Shown here piece after piece: positions 57,501 to 64,000 of a DNA stretch of 64,000 nucleotides. Source of the DNA: Sipunculus nudus (taxonomy: Eukaryota; Annelida; Sipuncula; Golfingiida; Sipunculidae); assembly GCA_026874595.1 (NCBI GenBank), contig CM049318.1:49318750-49382749 (forward strand), given 5' to 3'. A program made the translations under genes and the position numbers. The first letter of the stretch is position 1. Every line of letters starts with the position of its first letter. Under the pieces are notes generated by a model, which was not told where the DNA came from, ran no database searches, and worked only from the letters and a program-made list of their open reading frames with translations.

Positions 57501-60500
57501 CATTTTCCTGTAAACATTTTAAAACCATTTTATGAGTAACTAGTCTATTCTGTAGTGACATCTTGCCACCAGTCTATGAAATGTACATGACAGGGAGCAG
57601 TGATGATGTCATAATATACGTGACGCACAAAATAGGCAGCCATATCTAGGGGACTAATAATCAAGTGCCGTCGACCCCTGTATACAGCACGCGCTTCACT
57701 GTTACGTCACATAACTTCATATCCATATCCGAGGAGGATAAACAATGCATGGTCACTTGTTTGGGACGCCATGAACCACGGATATATATGAGACATGTCA
57801 ACCAGGTGGTAAAGTGAATTAAATTTATATTGTAAGCCGGTAGGGTACCAAAAAGTACGCATTTTCCTCTTTCTACCATTAGTGCATCTTTTGTTTGGCA
57901 AGTTTGTCTTGCGTGGAGATAATCGCGAAATGTCAGGCGGACAAGGGTGGTGGAACGGATAATAGGAAATTATTTTTAGAAAAAGTTCTGATAACACCTC
58001 TATGGCGGAAGTTTGTGCTTGTATATCTCGAAGGTGTTAATCTCAGCAATGGTGACAAACAGAAAAAACCTTGTAACCTAAGCTAGTTGGTACTATTCAT
58101 GCGGAAGTTGGACGGTCTCTCTTTGCAATTCGCCCTTTGCAAATTCTATTGCGCCTGATTGTCGGCCGATGTCCATGTTGAACGCGTTTTGAATACTAAA
58201 GCCGGCGACTCACTTACCGATTTTATCGGCCGATTCATAGGATCGGCCGACTATGTACCGACGGGGGTACATTGTCGTGTAGTGTGACACCCCAAGCGAC
58301 GCGATTTTGTCGGCGTCGGCGTGAAAAATCGCCGTCGCCAAGAGTCTGGCACTGTCAAAGAAAATCGGCCGATTTTGTCGGGCGATTACCGAAATCGTGT
58401 AGTGAGCCAATGTTTGCGACAAAGTCAGCCGATTTTGTTTATTTTTGTACGTCAGAGTTCACGTTCTGTACATTCTCACTATTAGTCATTATAAGTATAT
58501 ATTGTATAATGACATATTTCTGTATTTTAAAAAGAAATAAAGAGTTAATTGTTCAGAGTAGCTCGTCACACAATGGGAAGGATTAATAAAGGATTATTGT
58601 ATAATTACATATTTTTGTATTTAAAAAAAAATGAAGACCGATTTTGGTAAAGATTCAAATTTCATGTATTCCTAAAAGACGACCTGCAATTTATAAATCA
58701 TTATAAAGGAGTAACTATTCATATATTAACAATTTGCGAACATTTCTGTAAACACTGAACGAACAGATCATTGTTTGCTGTTGCGGAACAATAGATCCCG
58801 TAGTCGTGACGAGCATAAATTTTGTTACGGAAATAAAAAAAAAATCAAATTTTGCAACACTAGGCAGCGTGAAAAGTCAGTAGTTTTTTGTTAACAAACG
58901 ATTATAAAATATTCTTAAAACAATCCTAACAATACAATACACTAAACAAAGCCTTTTATTTATAGCTTCTCATCCGAAAATACTAGAAATGGAAAACTCC
59001 AAAGAACAATACACACGTAACAGGGACAGAACTGAAATATCTAGAACAAAGAACGCTGTTTCTACACGCGGGCCAGCTCAACTCGTATGTCTCCCATGGC
59101 AACGAACTATGCCTGTCTGACAGACACATGTAACACTCCTGCGCACAATAAACCAGGGCCTGCCTAACACGAATCAGAATGTCATCAGACACATGTAACA
59201 CTCCTACGCACAATAAAACAGACACCTGTAACATTGCAAACGCTCATTTATTGCTCATTTAAGCAATCCTTCCAGTTGTGTGACGAGCTATTCTGAACAA
59301 GTAACCAGGGTTGGGGCCAGGTACCTGTACCTGTTCCTGTACCTTGGTCCACTTTTCAGAGTTCCTGTACCTGTACCTAGAACTACAGTACCTGTACCTG
59401 GTACAAGTCTTTTTCTCTTTTAGTATTAAATTTGAATATCATTTTTGTGAATGTATAGTATCATACTGTAATTTGTGCACTTAATGGACTTTCAGTACGC
59501 ATGAATATCATGTTTGTAAATGGATGATGTTTACTGTACTTGGTGCACTAAATGAACTTTTAGTACACAAATATCATGTTTTTAAAATTTGGTGTTATAC
59601 TTTACTTGGTGCAACTTAATGAACTTTTAGTACACAAATATCATGTTTGTGAAGTATGGGGTCATACTGTACTCTTTGCGCTTAATGGACTTTCAGTACA
59701 CATGAATATCATGTTTTTAAACGGATGGTGTTATACTCTACTGGGTGTACTAAATGAACTTTTAGTGCACAAATATCATGTTTTTAAAATTTGGTGTTTT
59801 AATGTACTTGGTGCACTTAATAAACTTTAAGTACACAAATATCATGTTTGTGAAGTATGGTGTTATACTGTACTTGGTGCACCTAATGGACTTTTAATAC
59901 ACTTGCATATCATGTTTGTGAAAGTATGGTGCCATACAGATAAAAAGTTCTAATAAAATATACTTTAGCAAATGACTTCAGTACTATTTGATAGAAAAAA
60001 ACATGTTAATTTGCATATAGGTGCAGATAACAGAGAGAATAACTCATCGTCACACGTCTACGGAAATTAATGATAAATATTAAAACCTAGTCACGCAAAT
60101 ACCTGCTGATATAGGCGTTTTTTATGTGTGTGTTTTATTTTTTGAGTGTGTAGCACTAAAGTGAAAAAAAGATGATAAAGTGTTGGCTGGTTTATACAGG
60201 ATAGAAGAATACGTATAACTTCTTTGAATTTCTAGAAACAGGAAATCCAAGAAATCACTCAAACATACAAGAAGAATGTCATTTCTAAATTAAAGTTCGT
60301 GTCTGATGAAATAGCCCTTCTGAATGTATTATCCTGATGATCAGCCTCCGCAATCGTTCAAAGGGTTCAAGACCAATCCTTTTCTGACCTTACGACCTTT
60401 CTTTAGGTTTTGTTTTTAGTCCTTCTGGGTTGGACCCCCTTCTCCTAAATCCAGGACCCCCAACCTCGACCAACCCCCTGAGATATGCGGAGAAAACCAT

Positions 60501-63161
60501 TCAATTGATGAAGGACGGTTCATCCTCCTGTCTCAGTTCGCATACAAGTGTATTGTTTATATGCCCCTACTAGTTCCTCGCTTCTTTCAAGCTGAGGTGT
60601 AACCCACAAGTCACTTTTTCGACACAGTATATTTCTGTGGACAAGCCACAAAGCGAACAAATATTCCCTTTTGGTTTTTCTCCTAGAAAGCTCAGTATTT
60701 GATCGCCATTAAGAGACAGGAATTTTTTCGACGATAATCGAGAGGTGGGAACACGCGCGTCGGTAAATTTGACACCGAAAATCGGCCAACTAAACCGAGC
60801 CGATTTTCAGCCGATTTTGAGAAAATTTGCCCAAAAAGTCGCCCGACATTGTCGCTTAATAAAATCGGGTAGTGATCATCCGGCTTTAGGCGGCCTCCAC
60901 AGGTTATTAACACATAGACAAATTGAACAGCCTGTGTGCGGTTAGGTCGGCGTCTTCTTTTACTATAAAAGGTTCGAGGGATTATCTTTAAATTACAGAT
61001 GTCAGATATCGGAATAGGCCCCTTAAATATCGCTGTTTGTCTCCATGACATCTGCAAAGCGTCTTCACAAGGAAGCAAACGGGGGTGATCATATAAGATT
61101 CTTGGATTTCTTCCGTTAACCTTTCACTTTCATTACGGCATACTTATCGACCTACCCAGATGCACTTTTTCAAGTTATAACCTGACTAATTGCACACCGA
61201 CACTGCTAATATTGATCCATTGCTATTCAATTCGTCTTTGTATTCAATATCCTTGGAGAAATAAGAACATACTTTATAGTATTTAATCGAATATCTCTTT
61301 ACACCTCCTGCAGGATCCTGACTGAACGTTGTTGTGTGCTACCTTAGTGCTGGATATACTGTGTTAATCATTTTGTTCGCGAGGGTTTCAAATATATAGA
61401 TATTCGCGAAAGGTTTTTTTTATGAAAAAATAAATTCTTCAGGAATAAGAGTTCCATCTTCGAATTAGAGATGAAAGGAAAAATATTGATATTATGTGTA
61501 ATAATTGATCTTGTATGGTCAAATTTGTTATTTTCAATTTTATCAGATCTTTCAAATTATCTGCCACTAAAGAACAATGGTTTCGATGATCCCTTGAGAC
61601 CCGTGCCATTTTTAAAATATATTTCGCATGTATTATTTGATATAACTAATGCATATTAAAATGGTGTAGGTTTTTTGTATGGTAAGATTGTGAAAATGAA
61701 ACCCTCGCAAAACAATGAAAAAGTGAAAATCACAAAATTTCAGCCGCGCAAATATGAAGCCAACCACATTTGTGACTGGGTTCAAGCTAAGAGAAATGTG
61801 TGTTTTCCGACTTGAGAGTTGTTTCACAGGTCACCTTATAATGTTAGAAAAAAGGCGGCCCCTAGTACAATTGAACGACTCTCCCGATAAAGTATATTGG
61901 AAAAGAATTTTTTGACAAAAACATACTTTGCTTATCCAAATAAACAGTTAAAGGATTGTTCCTTATGTGTTACCCTAATCCAGCACACAATTCGTCTGTT
62001 TGTAGCTTTTTAAGTAAAAAATGTAACAGACATACCAACCAACAAGCCAATAACGACAAAGACATAACTCCTTGAAGAGGTGCATTAAACTCCATGACAA
62101 TACTCACGTGTCCAGACCAAAGAGCATTTCTCCCGTGTTGCTCCAGGATACAGCGCCAACCCGGAGGTGATCCGGCCCCACCGTAAAGTTACTCAGTACC
62201 TCCTGTAGGAAAACCTTGATCCTGGTGAAACGGTCACGGCGGATGGATCCAGATACGTCCAAAAGTAGTCCCAGGTCTATCTTGTCGGTGCAGTCTAAAA
62301 TATAATATTCGGTTTAGTTAGAGTACAGTTCTTTGTTCTTTTTACAGTTTATAATGTTCCAATACAGTAAAACGCCGTTTTTCCGAAATTTTGAATAAAA
62401 AGCAAAATTTGTTTACGAAATATTTTTCATGTATATAAATATTTCACTTGAACTTATGTAATTATGAGTCACCTGGGCCTGCAGTCAGGTGTTTAAACTG
62501 AGTGGTGACCCGAATTAATTAGTACTTGGCCGTTGTTGTCGAAGAAACAAACCTGTGAAAACTACTGCTAGCCCCTCAATGCTCGGCTACCCCTAGAATG
62601 GGACTGAGAAATGAAAGTTATATTACATAAAAGTAAATATTAAATTTTGATATCCTGTAATTCATTACTTTTAGTAAAATATTAAATCAACCATGTAGAA
62701 TAATTAAATATATATTATATTTGACCATCGTAACAGTGAGGTATCTGAGAAAGACAGTCAAATACATAGCAAGCCACAGCAGAACAAAGCTGAAAATGAA
62801 CAGGGCAGAATATGATATGACAGTGTAGAATAATGCAGCCTATAACAGAATATGATAATAAAGAATAGAACAGGACAGGGTAGAATAGGATACAGAATAC
62901 CTTGAAAAAATGACCACTAACAGGACCTCGATGAAGTGGTCGTATATTCGAGCTGTTCGTCTAAGCGAGGTCTGATATAAAGAGCAAAAAAAAAAAAAAA
63001 AAAGATTTTGGACCGTGGAAAAATTATTTAGAGGTGGTCGCTTAACTGAGGTGGTCGCTAGTTGAGGTTGTAATATATATAACCACATTCACCTGATGAT
63101 CGGGTCGCATCCCGTGAAACAGACTGTTGTGAATTAAACAGTGTTGTTTTTCTTCAGAGTT

Positions 63162-63238
<77 letters not shown>

Positions 63239-63739
63239 CAACATTACGTATCAGGATAAAAGAGAAGAGAACCGACTTTACTAGGGCAGAATAAGACAAA
63301 AGAATCGACAACAAAATAGTACAGCACTAGAAATCTAGAAAGAAATACAACAAAGCAGAATATAATTAAAAAACACATATATAAACATTATTATAGAGAG
63401 CTTGATATAATAGAATGGACAGAATATTTAATAATATAACAAAATGGAACCCACTTATATAGAACAGAATAAGATAGAATAGAAAGATACTGACCAGAAC
63501 GGTAGAATGTAATAGTTACAGAATAGTTAGATAGCAGAATATACCAGAATGGAAATCTGCAGGAAAGAAATGTGTGTTTGTGAGTGAAAAGTGTGATTGT
63601 GTGTTTTATGAATGTTACTTACTGTTTCTGCAGTATGGTCCAGTCGTACCCTCTGGACATGAGGCACACGTGACCTTGTTGACCCCCAGGACGCAATTCG
63701 AGCCCGCGGGACACATGGAGCACATGTCAGACTCACCCT
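51239..63739 (-). CDS. Secreted EGF-VWA-EGF-VWA protein, 3' part (eight exons)
   Basis: Eight exons join in frame: 63739-63623, 62294-62108, 56723-56563, 54976-54758, 54116-54003, 53095-52817, 52089-52003 and 51444-51239, with GT-AG introns and matching phases. They encode 455 residues in the order Cys-rich EGF-like, VWA1, EGF, VWA2. Both VWA domains keep the MIDAS metal site: DVSGS and DTSES, a downstream Thr, and LVITDG or LVTDG. Paired cysteines bracket each VWA. The protein should be extracellular, with MIDAS-dependent ligand binding; matrilins, VWA-EGF matrix proteins and molluscan shell-matrix VWA proteins share this plan. The first visible exon opens in phase 1, so signal peptide and upstream domains lie past 64000. 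Introns are large (up to 5.4 kb) and hold many transposons. No frameshift or stop is seen. Orthology cannot be assigned from this part alone. Confidence 0.9.
52003..52089 (-). CDS. VWA gene, exon 7: VWA2 central strand
   Basis: 87 nt, phases 1-1. Contains DRPSAQNVAVLVTDGQAT, with the MIDAS Asp in LVTDG. Acceptor TTTAACCCAG, donor G/GTAAGA. Confidence 0.85.
52817..53095 (-). CDS. VWA gene, exon 6: N-terminal half of VWA2
   Basis: 279 nt, phases 1-1. Begins CPSSYDIVFMLDTSESI with the MIDAS DxSxS, and has GGRTNIQEGLAL with the MIDAS Thr. Acceptor TTCATACAG, donor A/GTATGT. Confidence 0.9.
53290..53375 (+). repeat. Short tandem repeat in intron
   Basis: GACATGTGGTCTTATTA-type units of about 18-20 bp recur four times, with reverse-complement AAGACCACC upstream at 53260. 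Confidence 0.6.
54003..54116 (-). CDS. VWA gene, exon 5: EGF-like domain
   Basis: 114 nt, symmetrical phases 1-1. Six cysteines in EGF spacing are visible: DDCNPNPCHPQAVC, then YECLCAPRFAGYNC. The acceptor used is GTTTTCAG before TTCAGG; the next AG would bring a stop into frame. Confidence 0.9.
   Translation of the reverse strand, partial: FRMIVIPTLATLRPFVWTTSRDMSVCVHRGSRDTTVI
54170..54712. repeat. Recent ~260-bp tandem duplication with AAT/ATT tracts
   Basis: Copy one (about 54174-54430) and copy two (about 54432-54710) both read GTGTGTTTTAATCATTTTTT, then (AAT)n, (ATT)n, ACAAAAACAACCATTATAAT and CTACCTTTATTAAT. They differ mainly in triplet number. Adjacent AAT and ATT tracts can pair as a long hairpin. 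It lies in the intron between VWA1 and the EGF exon. Confidence 0.9.
54758..54976 (-). CDS. VWA gene, exon 4: C-terminal part of VWA1
   Basis: 219 nt, phases 1-1. Encodes AKELRLIRDTHITVVAIGRG and ends STFNTFCN, closing the VWA1 disulfide. Acceptor TTATCAG, donor G/GTAAGT. Confidence 0.9.
55000..56370. other. Intron sequence, no internal gene
   Basis: A short repeat shared with 19957-19987 lies at 55064-55098 in reverse. A (CA)n run lies at 56374-56404. Nothing else is recognised. Confidence 0.45.
56563..56723 (-). CDS. VWA gene, exon 3: VWA1 middle
   Basis: 161 nt, entering in phase 2 and leaving in phase 1. Encodes FKGNRTNTQTAIRRM (MIDAS Thr) and HVLVITDG (MIDAS Asp). Confidence 0.9.
56811..57262. 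mobile_element. Foldback MITE-like element in intron
   Basis: The left arm (56811-56894: AGAGACAGGCGTACAACGCC, ATCTTAAGTACT, GACTGGTTCCAACTCCAGTA) matches the reverse complement of the right arm (57188-57262). The loop is about 295 bp. There is no coding content. Confidence 0.7.
57263..58190. other. Intron sequence, no feature recognised
   Basis: Open frames at 57661-58086 on both strands overlap and have no domain support. Confidence 0.4.
58196..58415. mobile_element. MITE-like element M2, copy 1
   Basis: Left end CTAAAGCCGGCGACTCAC, then TTACCGATTTTAT. The right end is a diverged inverse (GGCGATTACCGAAATCGTGT, AGTGAGCC). The interior is rich in self-complementary AATCGGCCGATTTT words. The open frames here follow this palindromic content. 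Confidence 0.6.
58551..59298. mobile_element. MITE-like element M3, split by a solo LTR
   Basis: Inverted ends GTTCAGAGTAGCTCGTCACA at 58551-58586 and its reverse complement at 59262-59298 (TGTGACGAGCTATTCTGAAC) enclose about 680 bp. Of that, 455 bp is the solo LTR at 58779-59233. Without it the element would be about 290 bp. Confidence 0.65.
58779..59233 (-). mobile_element. Solo LTR, family L1, copy E, with 4-bp target duplication
   Basis: Minus strand, starting TGTTACAGGTGTCTG and ending CCGCAACA. TTGC lies on both sides (58775-58778 and 59234-59237), a 4-bp target duplication. It is shorter than the other copies because of a central deletion. Its start carries a local duplication of ACATGTAACACTCCT-type sequence. 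Confidence 0.85.
59303..59405 (+). mobile_element. hAT-like terminal fragment with GTACCT repeats
   Basis: CAGGGTTGGGGCCAGGTACC followed by repeated CTGTACCTGT words resembles the terminus of hAT elements (CAGGGNTGG-type ends). The opposite end was not found, so only one end is claimed. Confidence 0.4.
59430..59945 (+). repeat. Satellite, ~65-bp unit, about eight copies
   Basis: AATATCATGTTT recurs near 59437, 59503, 59569, 59636, 59704, 59768, 59836 and 59905. Each is followed by a TGGTGTTATACTGTACTTGG-type phrase, GTGCACTTAATGAACTTTTA and GTACAC. The repetitive open frame at 59576-59830 reflects the repeat. Confidence 0.9.
59946..60756. other. Intron sequence, no feature recognised
   Basis: No shared repeat, exon or domain seen. 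Confidence 0.4.
60757..60890. mobile_element. MITE-like element M2, copy 2 (one end)
   Basis: It ends ATAAAATCGGGTAGTGATCA followed by TCCGGCTTTAG, the inverse of the copy 1 left end (about 25 of 31 positions). The interior has GAAAATCGGCC and GCCGATTTT words. Together with copy 1 it could mark the two ends of one 2.7-kb element. Confidence 0.55.
60891..62107. other. Intron sequence, no feature recognised
   Basis: The 128-codon minus frame at 60692-61078 overlaps the M2 terminus and has no domain. The plus frame at 61471-61659 is AT-rich. Neither is supported. Confidence 0.45.
62108..62294 (-). CDS. VWA gene, exon 2: N-terminal part of VWA1
   Basis: 187 nt. Encodes CTDKIDLGLLLDVSGSIRRD and VGPDHLRVGAVSWSNTG. 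The 5.4-kb intron that follows is the largest visible. Confidence 0.9.
62295..62910. other. Intron sequence, AATATGATA/AGAATA-rich
   Basis: AGAATA and GACAG words recur from 62740 onward and again at 63290-63550, a degenerate low-complexity stretch on either side of the (AT)n run. Confidence 0.45.
62915..63072. repeat. GGTGGTCGCT-type transposon end
   Basis: GAGGTGGTCGCTTAACTGAG and GTGGTCGCTAGTTGAGG are tandem. An inverse TGACCACTAACAGGACCTCG lies at 62911, and a poly(A) run at 62985-63003. This has the look of inverted ends of a small DNA element. Confidence 0.45.
63160..63234. repeat. (AT)n microsatellite
   Basis: About 35 units with one interruption. Confidence 0.95.
63623..63739 (-). 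CDS. VWA gene, first visible exon: Cys-rich EGF-like module
   Basis: 117 nt, phases 1-1. Encodes CSMCPAGSNC, then VTCASCPEGTTGPYC. The Cys spacing is EGF-like but with CxxC pairs, so a related Cys-rich module is possible. It enters in phase 1, which shows that coding exons continue upstream, beyond the window. Confidence 0.8.
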
Positions 63740-64000
63740 CTGTAAGAAATTTTAATAAAACCGTTCCCAAACCATCTGTGGTGCAAGATTAACAACAAGT
63801 CCATTGCGTATGAGGGAGGATGGCTAAAAGAGTATGCCATTAAAGGGTTTTCGATATTTCATTTTTTTTTCATAATTATCAAGGAATAATCCTGTTATAC
63901 CATTTACCGTCACCATTTAGCATACCTTAGTCAGGATCTATTCAGAACTTGTAGTTTGTTCATGGGAGCGCTATGAAAAATTGCTATGTAAAAAAATAAG
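63740..64000. other. Intron upstream of first visible exon
   Basis: No further exon is recognisable before the window edge. Confidence 0.5.

Noticed and set aside
60692-61078. 128-codon minus-strand open frame
   Set aside because: It overlaps the M2 MITE terminus, has no recognisable domain and lies in an intron of the VWA gene.

Overview
This is an AT-rich nuclear window from a multicellular animal. Evidence for this is split coding exons with GT-AG introns, metazoan VWA and EGF modules, an APE-type LINE carrying a trace of a 2A-like motif, tRNA-derived SINEs and TTAGGG-type interstitial repeats. The repeat load and style suggest a marine invertebrate, most likely a lophotrochozoan such as a mollusc, but nothing here fixes the species.

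Only two host genes are clear. At 31965-33341 (minus) is an intronless type II membrane glycosyltransferase with a DLD (DxD-type) motif. At 51239-63739 (minus) are the last eight coding exons of a secreted EGF-VWA-EGF-VWA protein, matrilin/collagen-VI-like in architecture, whose 5' part lies beyond the right edge. Two weaker coding candidates are a single exon at 10977-11121 (minus) and a 71-codon ORF at 35165-35380 (plus).

The rest is mobile or repetitive. From left to right it holds: hairpin-rich sequence and a truncated solo LTR (1-1030); interstitial telomere-like repeats (1.1-1.2 kb); a LINE bounded by a 14-bp target duplication (2605-7338); a GAATGC/GCATTC word-repeat block (7.7-8.6 kb); a 31-bp minisatellite (10.6-10.8 kb); SINEs and solo LTRs; a 408-bp TRIM-like LTR element with a tRNA-like promoter inside its LTR (14155-14562) next to decayed Ty3/gypsy pol (14.6-15.7 kb); probable DNA transposons with C/G-tract ends (23.5-26.2 kb); and a large imperfect palindrome (28.0-31.2 kb) whose left arm is split by a tandem array. 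A higher-order satellite (41.8-50.4 kb) follows, built of ~330-bp units. Many units carry a CTCF-consensus-like site, and the satellite is interrupted by a TA-flanked MITE and by a ~1.2-kb insert with DR1 nuclear-receptor-type motifs. The introns of the VWA gene hold nested MITEs, another solo LTR, a 65-bp satellite and a duplicated AAT/ATT tract.

The most interesting signals are the TRIM-like element with Pol III-type boxes inside its LTR, the regularly spaced CTCF-like sites in the satellite, and the LINE in which ORF2 directly follows the ORF1 stop codon in frame without a usable AUG. All boundaries and identities were read by eye.
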